DNA from: Kineosporia corallincola
Lineage (GTDB): Bacteria; Actinomycetota; Actinomycetes; Actinomycetales; Kineosporiaceae
Direction of reading: 5' to 3'
Assembly (NCBI RefSeq): GCF_018499875.1
Contig: NZ_JAHBAY010000016.1
Coordinates: forward strand, 150,673 to 214,672
DNA length: 64,000 bases
Shown: positions 32,174-40,708 of the stretch, in pieces
How the letters are laid out: every line of letters starts with the position of its first letter
Position numbering within the stretch: position 1 is the first letter of the stretch
Notes under the pieces: model-generated
The model's database searches: none
Seen by the model: only the letters and a program-made list of their open reading frames with translations
What the model was told of the DNA's origin: nothing
Position numbers and translations under genes: made by a program

Positions 32174-33727
32174 TCAGGTCACGGTGCCCAGCTGCCACGG
32201 AACGAATTCCTCCTGGCCGATCTCGAGGCCCTCGCTCACCGTCGGCTCGCCGGAGGCGACGGCCAGTATCCGCTCGAAGATCTCCGCGCCCACCTCCTCC
32301 AGGCCGGCGGTGCCGTCGACCACGCGACCGCAGTTGATGTCCATGTCGTCGGTCATCCGCCGGTACATCTCGGTGTTCGTCGCCAGCTTGAGCGACGGCG
32401 TGGGCCGGCAGCCGAACACCGACCCGCGACCGGTGGTGAAGCAGACCACGGTGGCGCCGCCGGCCACGATCCCGGTCACCGACACCGGGTCGTAGCCGGG
32501 GGTGTCCATGAAGGCCAGGCCCGGCCCGGAGACCGGCTCGGCGTACTCGTACACCGCGCTCAGGTCGGCCCGCCCGGCCTTGGCCACGGCGCCCAGCGAC
32601 TTCTCCAGGATGGTGGTCAGGCCGCCGGCCTTGTTGCCCGGCGAGGGGTTGTTGTCCAGGCTGCCCCCACCGGCCGCGGCGTACTCCTTCCACCACTCGA
32701 TGCGCTCCAGCAGCCGGCGGCCCACCTCCGGGCTCGTGGCCCGGCGGGTGAGCAGGTGCTCGGCCCCGAACACCTCGGGCGTCTCGGCCAGCACCGAGGT
32801 GCCGCCCGCGGCCACCAGCAGGTCGGAGGCGATGCCCAGCGCCGGGTTGGCGGTGATGCCCGAATAACCGTCCGAGCCGCCGCAGTTCAGGCCCAGCACC
32901 AGCTCGCTGACCGGGGCCGGCTCACGGCGGCGCCGGTCCAGCTCGGGCAGCATCCGGCGGATCCGCTCCGCGCCGGCCGCCACGGTGGCCCGCACCCCGC
33001 CGCTGTCCTGGATGGTGAGCAGCTCGACCAGGGTGTCGGAGGGCAGGTCCAGGTCGTCGACCAGCGACTGGATCGGCACCATCTCGCAGCCCAGGCCGAG
33101 CACCAGCAGACCGCCGACGTTGGCGTGCCGGGCGTACCCGCGCAGGGTGCGCACCAGCGTCTGGGCGCCGACGCTGCCGGTGACCAGGCCGCAGCCGCTC
33201 TGGTGGGTCAGGGCGATCACCCCGTCGACGCCCGGGAAGGCGTCCAGGGCGGGCCCGCGGAACTGGTCGGCGATCATCCGGGCGGCCGAGGCCGAGCAGT
33301 TCACCGAGGTCAGGACGGCCACGTAGTTGCGGGTGCCGACCCGGCCGTCGGCCCGGTGGTAGCCCTGAAAAGTGCGTTCCCGCGCGGTGTCCGGCAGCTC
33401 GGTGTGCACGGTGCCGAACTCGTAGGCCTGCCCGTCGGCGCCCACCGACGGGTCCATGCCCAGGTTGTGGGAGTGCACGTGGTCGCCGGCGGTGATGCCG
33501 GTGGTGGCCACGCCGATCGACTGGCCGTACTTGTGCACCTGGCTGCCCGGGGCCAGGTCGCGCAGGGCCAGCTTGTGCCCGCGCGGCACGTCGGTGGTCA
33601 CGGTGACCTCACCGCCCGTGGTGCGCACGCGGGTGCCGGCGGTCAGTTCCCGGGTGAGCACGGCGACGTCGTCGTCCGGCCGCAGCAGCAGCGCGCACTC
33701 GGTGAGGGGCAGGGTGGTGATCGTCAT
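32174..33727 (-). CDS. uxaA: altronate dehydratase, UxaA type (517 aa)
   Basis: Converts D-altronate to 2-keto-3-deoxy-D-gluconate. It has the full two-part UxaA layout: a small N-terminal SAF domain (residues 1-95, with HKLALRDL and VHSHNL), then a large C-terminal domain with TSVNCSASAA, HQSGCG, LGCEM and LGLNCGGSDGYSGITANP. Its conserved Cys and His residues bind the metal. The start ATG at 33727 overlaps the transporter stop (ATGA). It is the last gene of the uxaC-transporter-uxaA operon, and its presence indicates galacturonate rather than glucuronate as main substrate. Confidence 0.93.
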   Translation of the reverse strand: MTITTLPLTECALLLRPDDDVAVLTRELTAGTRVRTTGGEVTVTTDVPRGHKLALRDLAPGSQVHKYGQSIGVATTGITAGDHVHSHNLGMDPSVGADGQAYEFGTVHTELPDTARERTFQGYHRADGRVGTRNYVAVLTSVNCSASAARMIADQFRGPALDAFPGVDGVIALTHQSGCGLVTGSVGAQTLVRTLRGYARHANVGGLLVLGLGCEMVPIQSLVDDLDLPSDTLVELLTIQDSGGVRATVAAGAERIRRMLPELDRRRREPAPVSELVLGLNCGGSDGYSGITANPALGIASDLLVAAGGTSVLAETPEVFGAEHLLTRRATSPEVGRRLLERIEWWKEYAAAGGGSLDNNPSPGNKAGGLTTILEKSLGAVAKAGRADLSAVYEYAEPVSGPGLAFMDTPGYDPVSVTGIVAGGATVVCFTTGRGSVFGCRPTPSLKLATNTEMYRRMTDDMDINCGRVVDGTAGLEEVGAEIFERILAVASGEPTVSEGLEIGQEEFVPWQLGTVT

Positions 33728-35142
33728 GATGTCGTCCCGGCTCCGTCTTCTCGCTGATGGTCTTCTCGCTGGTGGATTTCGGTGACCATGCTGGTGACCC
33801 GTTCGTCGGTGAGGGGGTACAGGAAGAACAACACCGCCGCGGCCACCATGAAGGCCACACAGGGGAACAGCATCTGGAGCTCCTTCATGCCGGTCTGGGT
33901 CGCCGCGGTCTGGGTCTCGTTGGCGACGTAGCCGACGTAGCCGAGACCGAAACCGGCCAGGCCACCGGCGATGGACTGGGCGAGCTTGCGGGAGAAGTTG
34001 AACATCGAGTACACGATGCCCTCGCGCCGCACCCCGGTGCGCCAGTGCCCGAAGTCGATGGCGTCCGACACCAGGGCCCAGACCACGCCGTTGGGCAGGG
34101 CCACCCCGATGAACGAGACGCTCAGCAGCAGGGTGAACGTGACCAGGTTGGTGTGGGTGAGGAAGTTCAGGCCGTCGGCGACCGCCGCGATCGCGAAACC
34201 GATGAGCGCGGTGTTCTTCTTGCCGAAGCGCCGGCACAGGTACGGGATCGACAGGATGCCGATGACCGAGCAGCCGATGCTGATGAAGTTGATGTAGGGC
34301 AGCAGCGAGATGTCGCCCAGCACGTACTCCGTGTAGTAGGCGATCATCATCGTCTTGATGTTGTAGGCCGAGATCGAGAACAGCGTCATCAGCACCAGCA
34401 CCTGGAGCGGCCGGTTGGTGCGCACCGTGGTGGCGAACCCGCGCAGGGTCAGCTTCTCGGTGCGCGCCACCCGCACGGTCTCCTGGGTGCCGCGGAAGGT
34501 GCCGAAGAACGCCAGCACACCGATCAGCGCCATGATCGCGGCCGCCACCGGGAAACCGATCCGCTGGGTGCCGAAGGCCAGCACGATCGGCATGAACGCC
34601 ACCCCGGTCACCAGCAGCGCGGTGACCGACCCGGCCTGCCGGAACGACGCCAGTTGCGAGCGCTGCCCGGCGTTCTGGGTCATCACCGAGCTCAGCGACC
34701 CGTAGGGCACGTTGGTGAACGAGTAGAGCACGCCCCAGGCCATGTAGGTGATGTAGGCGTAGGCCAGGTTGACGTTCTGCGAGGCGCCCGGGGTGGTGAA
34801 GATGAACACCGTGAGCACGGCCAGCGCGATGCTGGAGTAGAACATCACCGGCTTGAATCGGCCGTGCCGGCCGATCCGGCTGCGCCCGTCGACGAACGAC
34901 CCGGCCACCGGGTCCATGAAGGCGTCGAAGATCTTGGTGATGATGAAGATCTCGCCGGCCACGGTGGCCGGCAGCCCGGCCACGTCGGTGTAGAACTTGA
35001 GCAGGTAGGCCTGCCCGAGATCGAACATGAAGCCGTTGCCCAGATCGCCCAGCCCGTAGGAGATCTTCTCCTTCAGGCTGAGTCTGGCGGTGATCTCCGG
35101 CACGGCGCCGGAGTTGAGGGCGGGTTCGACACTGTTGACCAT
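33724..35142 (-). CDS. GPH-family sugar/uronide:cation symporter (472 aa)
   Basis: Glycoside-pentoside-hexuronide transporter. The typical start is KEKISYGLGDLGNGFMFDLGQAYLLKFYTDVAGLP, followed by about 12 membrane helices and the DAFMDPVAGSFVDGRSRIGRHGRFKP loop of the family. The second half has the conserved DAIDFGHWRTGVRREGIVYSMFNF. The ATG at 35142 has GGGAG upstream; the longer frame is antisense to uxaC. Its place between uxaC and uxaA points to uptake of galacturonate or short uronides released by the pectate lyase. Confidence 0.92.
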   Translation of the reverse strand: MVNSVEPALNSGAVPEITARLSLKEKISYGLGDLGNGFMFDLGQAYLLKFYTDVAGLPATVAGEIFIITKIFDAFMDPVAGSFVDGRSRIGRHGRFKPVMFYSSIALAVLTVFIFTTPGASQNVNLAYAYITYMAWGVLYSFTNVPYGSLSSVMTQNAGQRSQLASFRQAGSVTALLVTGVAFMPIVLAFGTQRIGFPVAAAIMALIGVLAFFGTFRGTQETVRVARTEKLTLRGFATTVRTNRPLQVLVLMTLFSISAYNIKTMMIAYYTEYVLGDISLLPYINFISIGCSVIGILSIPYLCRRFGKKNTALIGFAIAAVADGLNFLTHTNLVTFTLLLSVSFIGVALPNGVVWALVSDAIDFGHWRTGVRREGIVYSMFNFSRKLAQSIAGGLAGFGLGYVGYVANETQTAATQTGMKELQMLFPCVAFMVAAAVLFFLYPLTDERVTSMVTEIHQREDHQREDGAGTTS

Positions 35143-35198
35143 GACGTGCTCCCTTGCACGGGTGGGGCCGGGCGCCCCCGGCCGGGGGCGCCCGACGG

Positions 35199-36620
35199 TC
35201 AGATACGGCGTTGGTAGGCGATTTTCGGCAGGTTGTAGGCCAGGTCGACGGCGGTCTCGGTGGCCTCGTCCAGGTTCAGCCGGTGCTCCAGCACGAGCCG
35301 GGCCAGGAATCCGGCGTCGACGCGGCGGGACAGGTCGTGCCGGGCCGGGATCGAGGCGAAGGCCCGGGTGTCGTCGACGAATCCGGAGGTGTTGTAGAAA
35401 CCGGCCGTGTCGACGGCGGTCTCCCGGAAACGCTGCATGCCGCCGGGGGTGTCGAGGAACCACCACGGGGCGCCCAGCCGCAGCGACGGGTAGGCGCCGG
35501 CCAGCGGGGCCAGCTCCCGGCTGTAGACGGTCTCGTCCAGCGTGAACAGGATGGCCCGGAAACGCGGGTCGTGACCGTAGGTCTGGAGCATCGGCCGCAG
35601 CGCGGTGGTGAACTCGGCGGCGAACGGGATGTCGAAACCGACGTCCGGGCCGTGTTTCGCGGCGATCCCGGCGTGGTGATCGCGCAGCACGCCCGGGTGG
35701 ATCTGCATCACCAGGCCGTCGTCGCACGACATGCCGGCGAACACGTACAGCATGTGGGCGGCGAAACGGGCCGCCTGGTCCGCGGTCACGGTGCCGGCCA
35801 GGGCCTGGTCGTAGATCGCGGCGGCCTCGGCGGGCTCCAGCGGGGTGGTGTCGGCCAGCAGGTGCCCGTGGTCGGTGGCCAGGCCCCCGGCGGCGGCGAA
35901 CGCGGCCCGGCGCTCGCGCAGGGCGTCGAGGAACCCGGCGTAGTCACCGGTGCCGGTGCCGGACACCTTGGCCAGCGCTGCCACGTCGTCCCGCCAGGAG
36001 GGCCGGTCGAGGTGGACCACGGCGTCGGGGCGGAAGGTCGGGACGACCCGCTCGCCCAGGCCCTGCCGGGCCAGGCCGGCGTGGTGGGCCAGGTCGCTGC
36101 CGGCCGGGTCGGTGGTGGAGATCAGCTCGATGTTGAACGTGTCCAGCAGCTGCTGCGGGCGGAAGCCGGGCTCGGCGATGCGCTCGCTGATCCGGTCGTA
36201 GAGGGCGTCGGCGGACTCGGCGGAGGGCACCTGGTCGACGCCGAACACCTCGACCAGCTCGTGCTCCAGCCAGTACCGCGAGGGGGTGCCCCGGTAGAGT
36301 TTCCAGTTGGCGCAGAACGTCTTCCAGATGGCGCGCGAGTCGGTCTCGGTGGGCCCGCCGTCGACGCGCCGCACCCCGAGCGTCTCGGGGGCGATGCCCT
36401 GGGAGACCAGCATCCGGGTGACGTAGTGGTCGGGGGTGACCAGCAGCCGGGCCGGGTCGGCGAACGCGGTGTTCGAGGCCAGGACCTCGGCCTCCACGTG
36501 CCCGTGCATGCAGATGAGCGGGAGGTGCGCGGTCTGCCCGTAGATCTCGCGGGCGACGGCGCGCTGTTCGCGGTCCAGGGGCAGAGCGCGGTCCGGGTGC
36601 AGCGTCAGTGATGCGGCCAT
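35199..36620 (-). CDS. uxaC: uronate isomerase (473 aa)
   Basis: Amidohydrolase-superfamily uronate isomerase that converts galacturonate to tagaturonate (and glucuronate to fructuronate). The metal-binding HGH follows the first strand (LICMHGHVEAE). Further signatures are KLYRGTPSRYWLEHEL, GFRPQQLLDTFN, and the C-terminal LGAPWWFLDTPGGM and DDTRAF with active-site residues. The ATG at 36620 has AAGGA upstream. It is first gene of the minus-strand uronate operon, with a LacI-type palindrome about 45 bp before the start. Confidence 0.95.
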   Translation of the reverse strand: MAASLTLHPDRALPLDREQRAVAREIYGQTAHLPLICMHGHVEAEVLASNTAFADPARLLVTPDHYVTRMLVSQGIAPETLGVRRVDGGPTETDSRAIWKTFCANWKLYRGTPSRYWLEHELVEVFGVDQVPSAESADALYDRISERIAEPGFRPQQLLDTFNIELISTTDPAGSDLAHHAGLARQGLGERVVPTFRPDAVVHLDRPSWRDDVAALAKVSGTGTGDYAGFLDALRERRAAFAAAGGLATDHGHLLADTTPLEPAEAAAIYDQALAGTVTADQAARFAAHMLYVFAGMSCDDGLVMQIHPGVLRDHHAGIAAKHGPDVGFDIPFAAEFTTALRPMLQTYGHDPRFRAILFTLDETVYSRELAPLAGAYPSLRLGAPWWFLDTPGGMQRFRETAVDTAGFYNTSGFVDDTRAFASIPARHDLSRRVDAGFLARLVLEHRLNLDEATETAVDLAYNLPKIAYQRRI

Positions 36621-36662
36621 GGGGTCCTTACCTCTCGGGCTGTCGAACGGAAGGTCCGGTGC

Positions 36663-36682
36663 GAGCAAACGGTTGCATGCTC
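36663..36682. promoter_or_regulatory. LacI-type operator 1 (near uxaC)
   Basis: GCAAACGGTTGC (36665-36676) is an imperfect copy of the palindrome found next to the regulator gene. It sits in a wider GAGC...GCTC frame. It lies about 45 bp upstream of the uxaC start and is suited to repress the uronate operon. Confidence 0.65.
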
Positions 36683-36783
36683 GCCGCGTCGTGGCTAGGC
36701 CACTGAAGGTCCTGATTTCGGGCGGAACTTGGACCTCTCCCTGCGGGATCGGGAAGCATGTCACCTGAGCAGGACGAACGGCC

Positions 36784-36809
36784 TTGACCCGGGCGTGCAA
36801 CCGGTTGCA
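36784..36809 (+). promoter_or_regulatory. LacI-type operator 2 with overlapping promoter
   Basis: TGCAACCGGTTGCA (36796-36809) is a perfect 14-bp palindrome with the central CG typical of LacI-family operators. TTGACC (36784-36789) lies just upstream as a -35 box. The operator occupies the -35 to -10 spacer, which fits autorepression. It is 130 bp from operator 1, so the two could be bound together. Confidence 0.7.
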
Positions 36810-37834
36810 TGCTGAATCGGTCAGCAGCGCGCCGTCATCACGATCCGGAGGACGTCATCACCGCCACCATCCGGGACGTGGCCGCGGCCGCGGGGGTCTC
36901 CCCGGCCACCGTGTCGCGGGCGTTCGGGCGGCCGGAGAAGGTCGACGAGAGCACCCGCCGCCGCATCGTCGAGGCCGCCGAACGGCTCGGCTACCAGCCC
37001 AACCGGGCCGCGCAGTCACTCACCACCGGGCGCACCGGCAACATCGGGATCATGGTGCCCGACCTGGCCAACCCGTTCTTCACCAGCGTGCTGAAAGGCG
37101 CGCAGCACCAGGCCAACCGGCTCGGTCACCCGGTGCTGCTGGCCGACACCGAGGAAGACCCCTCGGCCGAGCTGCGCTTCTCCCGGGCCCTGGCCCAGCA
37201 GGTCGACGGCCTGGTGCTGTGCGGCTCACTGATGAGTGACGACGAGGTGCTCCAGATCTCGCGCCTGCGCCCCCTGGTGCTGGTCAACCGGCAGGTGCCG
37301 AAGCTGCCCGCGATCACCGTCGACAACGCCGGCGGCGCCCGGCAGGCCGTCACCCACCTGCGCGCGCTCGGGCACCGGCGCATCGGCTACGTGGCCGGGC
37401 CACCGGGTAGCTACTCCAACGCCGAGCGGTACCAGGCGGTCTCGGAGCACGCCGAGGGCGCGGGCCTGGAGTGCGTTCCGGTCGGCCACTTCGAGCCGTC
37501 GTTCGAGGGCGGGCGCGGCGCGGCCGACCAGGTGCTCCTGGCCGGCGTCAGCGCGGTGGTCGTCTACAACGACGTGATGGCCCTCGGGCTGGTCAACCAG
37601 CTGGTCGCCTACGGCGTCGCGGTCCCGGCCGAGATCAGCGTGGTCGGGTTCGACGACATCCCGATCGCCGCCATGTTCACCCCGGCCCTGACCACCGTCC
37701 GCATCCCCCGCGAGCAGGCCGGCGGCGCGGCCGTCGCACACCTGCACGCCCTGCTCACCGGCGGGCGGCCGGTGCCGCCCCCCGACCTGACCACCGAGCT
37801 GGTGGTGCGCGGCACCACGGCCCGGTCCCGCTGA
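36809..37834 (+). CDS. LacI-family transcriptional regulator
   Basis: Helix-turn-helix TIRDVAAAAGVSPATVSRAFG, hinge helix PNRAAQSLTTGRTGNIG, then a periplasmic-binding-type effector domain (VDGLVLCG, VVGFDDIPIAAMFTPALTTV). It probably represses the uronate genes and is released by a uronate-derived ligand. Coordinates use the only canonical start, but that ATG lies in the operator and upstream of the expected transcription start. A GGAGGA at 36847-36852 is followed by ATC at 36857, which would give the typical N-terminus TATIRDVA. Translation therefore probably starts at 36857 from a rare codon. Confidence 0.9.
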   Translation: MLNRSAARRHHDPEDVITATIRDVAAAAGVSPATVSRAFGRPEKVDESTRRRIVEAAERLGYQPNRAAQSLTTGRTGNIGIMVPDLANPFFTSVLKGAQHQANRLGHPVLLADTEEDPSAELRFSRALAQQVDGLVLCGSLMSDDEVLQISRLRPLVLVNRQVPKLPAITVDNAGGARQAVTHLRALGHRRIGYVAGPPGSYSNAERYQAVSEHAEGAGLECVPVGHFEPSFEGGRGAADQVLLAGVSAVVVYNDVMALGLVNQLVAYGVAVPAEISVVGFDDIPIAAMFTPALTTVRIPREQAGGAAVAHLHALLTGGRPVPPPDLTTELVVRGTTARSR

Positions 37835-37878
37835 AACACCCGCTGAATCTGCCGTAACCGGCTGAAACGGAGTCGACG

Positions 37879-39342
37879 ATGAGCCGTCTGTCCCTGGCCA
37901 CCCTGGACCTGGCCCGCTCCCGCCCGAACGTCACGATGCCACCCGTCGACCCGGCCGGGCAGCAGGTCGGCATCCTGCACCTGGGCATCGGTGCCTTCCA
38001 CCGCGCCCACCAGGCGGTGATCACCCAGGAGGCCGCCGCGGCCACCGGCGACACCCGGTGGGGCATCTGCGGCGTCACCCAGCGCTCCGACACCGTGGCC
38101 CGGCAGCTGCGCCCGCAGGACGGTCTGTACGGCGTGCTGGAGCGCTCGCCCGAGGGCACCCGGCTCCAGCTGACCGGCTCGGTGCGCGACGTGCTCTACC
38201 CCGAGGCGCAGCAGGACGAGCTGGACGCGCGCTTCGACGACCCGGCGGTCACCGTGATCACCCTGACCGTCACCGAGAAGGGGTACCGCCGGGCCGGGAA
38301 CGGCCGGCTCGACCTGACCGACCCGCTGGTCGCCGCCGATTTGGCGTCGAATCCGGCTGCCGGGCGGCCGGTCTCGGCCGTCGGCCGGCTGGTGCGCGGG
38401 CTGCTGCTGCGCTCGCGCGGCTGCGGCGCCCCGGTCACCGTGCTGTGCTGCGACAACCTCAACGACAACGGCACGGTGGTGGCGGGGCTGGTCGCCGACT
38501 TCTGCGCGGCCCTGCCCGGTGCGGTGGGGGAGCCGCTGGCGGCCTGGATCGAGGGCAACGTCTCGTTCCCGTGCAGCATGGTCGACCGCATCGTGCCGGC
38601 CACCACCGCGGCCGACCGCGCCGACGGGCAGGCCCTGCTCGGCCTGGCCGACGAGGGTCTGGTGGTGGCGGAACCGTTCCGGCAGTGGGTGATCGAGGAC
38701 TCGTTCGTGGCCGCCCGCCCGGCCTGGGAACGGGCGGGTGCCCAGCTGACCAAGGACGTGGCGCCCTACGAGCTGATGAAACTGCGCATCCTCAACGGTT
38801 CCCACTCCACCCTGGCCTACCTCGGCGCCCTGGCCGGGTACGCCACGATCGCCGAGACCGTTGGCGACGAAAGGCTTCTCGCGGTGGCCCGGGGACTGAT
38901 CACCGAGGACGTGATCCCGGTGCTCCAGGCCCCCGACGGCACGGACCTGGCGGCCTACGGCGAGCAGGTGCTGCACCGCTACACCAATCCGGCCCTGGCC
39001 CACCGCACGGTCCAGATCGCCATGGACGGCTCGCAGAAGCTGCCGCTGCGGCTGCTGGCCACGGTGCGCGACAACGAGCGCGCCGGGCGTCAGGCGCGCT
39101 GGGCGGCGCGGGGCGTGGCGGCCTGGATGACCTACCTGGCCTCGCCCACCGCCCGCACGGGCATGCCGCTGCCCGTCGACGACCCGCTGGCCGCCCGGCT
39201 CACCGCGAGTGTGCGGGGCCGCACCGACGCGGGCGGGATCGTGGACGCCCTGCTGGCCTACCCGGAGATCTTCGGCGCGGACCTGCCCGACAGTGCCTGG
39301 TTCCGGGCTCAGCTGACCGAGGACGTGGCCGAGCTGCTCTGA
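37879..39342 (+). CDS. mannitol dehydrogenase-family uronate reductase (487 aa)
   Basis: Long-chain polyol dehydrogenase family (UxaB/UxuB/MtlD). N-terminal NAD(H) Rossmann motif HLGIGAFHRAHQA; then VTLTVTEKGYR and CCDNLNDNG. The catalytic Lys is in APYELMKLRILNGSHSTLAYLG. With altronate dehydratase and uronate isomerase in the same locus, the likely reaction is tagaturonate to altronate (UxaB role); fructuronate to mannonate is possible in addition. It follows the lacI gene by 44 bp and probably shares its transcript. A hairpin terminator follows at once. Confidence 0.9.
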   Translation: MSRLSLATLDLARSRPNVTMPPVDPAGQQVGILHLGIGAFHRAHQAVITQEAAAATGDTRWGICGVTQRSDTVARQLRPQDGLYGVLERSPEGTRLQLTGSVRDVLYPEAQQDELDARFDDPAVTVITLTVTEKGYRRAGNGRLDLTDPLVAADLASNPAAGRPVSAVGRLVRGLLLRSRGCGAPVTVLCCDNLNDNGTVVAGLVADFCAALPGAVGEPLAAWIEGNVSFPCSMVDRIVPATTAADRADGQALLGLADEGLVVAEPFRQWVIEDSFVAARPAWERAGAQLTKDVAPYELMKLRILNGSHSTLAYLGALAGYATIAETVGDERLLAVARGLITEDVIPVLQAPDGTDLAAYGEQVLHRYTNPALAHRTVQIAMDGSQKLPLRLLATVRDNERAGRQARWAARGVAAWMTYLASPTARTGMPLPVDDPLAARLTASVRGRTDAGGIVDALLAYPEIFGADLPDSAWFRAQLTEDVAELL

Positions 39343-39354
39343 CGGCCACGCACG

Positions 39355-39389
39355 GACGCTCCCGCCCCGGAAACCGGTGCGGGAGCGTC
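39355..39389. terminator. hairpin terminator between convergent genes
   Basis: Eleven-bp perfect stem GACGCTCCCGC/GCGGGAGCGTC, with an inner CCGG-AAA-CCGG hairpin in the loop. It lies 12 bp after the reductase stop and 30 bp before the stop of the small secreted protein gene, so it serves both. Confidence 0.85.
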
Positions 39390-39419
39390 GAACCCGTTGC
39401 GCCTCGGCGGATCAGTGGA

Positions 39420-39776
39420 TCAGTGGATGGTCACCCCGGTGACCGAGACCGCGCCGGCCGCGAGCTGAGTGTCCACGCCCTGCGGCAGGTCGGTGCTGTG
39501 GGTGCCCGCGCCGTCCACGTAGGTGATGGTGACGGCGTTGTTGCCGGTGGTCACCCCGATGATGTCGCCGATGTCACCGGTCCAGGTGCCGTCGTTGGCG
39601 AAACAGGCCACGGCCGGGTAGTTTCCGCTGGTGTCGTTGCCGAGCAGGCGCACGTACTCCGAGGCCTGCGGATCGTCGCACGAGGGCGTCGTGATCGCGG
39701 CGGCGGGCAGCGCGGTGCCGACCCCCACGGCGGTGACGGCGACGGCGGTGGCGGCGAGGCGGGTACGCGTCTTCAT
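39420..39776 (-). CDS. small secreted protein, possibly beta/gamma-crystallin-like (118 aa)
   Basis: Clear signal peptide (MKTRTRLAATAVAVTAVGVGTALPAAA, cleavage after residue 27). The mature protein of about 90 residues is beta-rich. It has two cysteines (TPSCDD, AVACFAN) and the run YVRLLGNDTSGNYPAVACFANDGTW, similar to single-domain beta/gamma-crystallin or metalloprotease-inhibitor folds of streptomycetes. The role outside the cell is unknown. It is a monocistronic gene. Confidence 0.7.
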   Translation of the reverse strand: MKTRTRLAATAVAVTAVGVGTALPAAAITTPSCDDPQASEYVRLLGNDTSGNYPAVACFANDGTWTGDIGDIIGVTTGNNAVTITYVDGAGTHSTDLPQGVDTQLAAGAVSVTGVTIH

Positions 39777-39880
39777 CGTCGATCAATCCTTCCGCTGTGT
39801 TCTACCGGACGTGAGGGTAGATGCGGCCCGGACGGCGGAAAGTTCGGAAGTTCTGGCAAAAGCTCCTGGCCTGCGGGTTC

Positions 39881-40630
39881 TCACCGGCCCGCGAGGGCCG
39901 GGACGGAGGCCAGGAAGCGGGTGACGACCGCGCCGACCAGCTCGGGGCACTCGCGCACCAGCAGGTGCCCGGCACCGGGCACCACGCAGAGCTGGGCGCC
40001 GGGAACGGCCGCCGCGATCGAGGCGGTGTGCTCCAGCGTGACCATGTCGCGGTCGCCGGCCATCACCAGGGTGGGCGCCGTGACGGAGGCCAGCGAGTCC
40101 GGCGTGATCTGCGGCTCGCGCTTCCACAGGTCGAGGAGCTTGCCCACCACCGTGTCGGCGTGACCGGCGCCGTCGGGGGACAGGCGGCCGTACTCCTCGC
40201 CCAGCTGCTCGTGCTGCCGCGCGCTCACCGACAGCGCCGCCTGCTCGTCGGGCACGAAACCGGACGGGTCGAGATTGGCGCTGATCGCCACCAGTGACGC
40301 CACCCGCCGTGGGTGGTCGCGGGCCAGCAGCAGGCCGGTGATCGCCCCGTCGCTGAAACCCACCACGTGGGCCCGGGGAACGCCGATCGCGTCGAGGTAG
40401 GCCAGCGTGTGGTCGACCATCGCGGCGTACGCGTACGGCTGCGGCTGATCGGGTGTGCGCCCGTGGCCCGGACGTTCCGGGCCGTGCACCCGGTAGCGCG
40501 CGGACAGCAGGCGGTTCAGGTCGCCCGTCGCCTCCAGCGAGCAGAAACCACCGTGCAGCAACAGAAGTGGTTCACCCGCACCGGTGATCTCGTGGTAGGT
40601 GCGGCTGCCGGGGAGCTCGACGTAGGGCAT
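39881..40630 (-). CDS. alpha/beta hydrolase (249 aa)
   Basis: Standard alpha/beta hydrolase fold. Oxyanion region LLLLHGGF; nucleophile elbow VGFSDGA (Ser near residue 95); acid in VMAGDRDMV (Asp); catalytic His in VVPGAGHLL. The length is usual for esterase, lactonase and haloperoxidase-like enzymes. There is no signal peptide. The neighbouring oxygenase gene is separated from it by a terminator hairpin, so it is probably transcribed alone. Substrate unknown. Confidence 0.88.
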   Translation of the reverse strand: MPYVELPGSRTYHEITGAGEPLLLLHGGFCSLEATGDLNRLLSARYRVHGPERPGHGRTPDQPQPYAYAAMVDHTLAYLDAIGVPRAHVVGFSDGAITGLLLARDHPRRVASLVAISANLDPSGFVPDEQAALSVSARQHEQLGEEYGRLSPDGAGHADTVVGKLLDLWKREPQITPDSLASVTAPTLVMAGDRDMVTLEHTASIAAAVPGAQLCVVPGAGHLLVRECPELVGAVVTRFLASVPALAGR

Positions 40631-40649
40631 GGCGCCACTGTAGTACCCG

Positions 40650-40700
40650 AAAATGGTGGACGACGAAGAGTCCGAAAAGCCTTTCGCCGTCCACCATTTT
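40650..40700 (-). terminator. AT-capped hairpin terminator of the oxygenase gene
   Basis: Thirteen-bp perfect stem, AAAATGGTGGACG/CGTCCACCATTTT, with a 25-base loop. It lies eight bases after the oxygenase stop on the minus strand. On that strand the hairpin ends in a run of T. It belongs to the GGACGACG-core hairpins also seen at 55382, 58594 and 61141. Confidence 0.8.
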
Positions 40701-40708
40701 GCTCTGCG

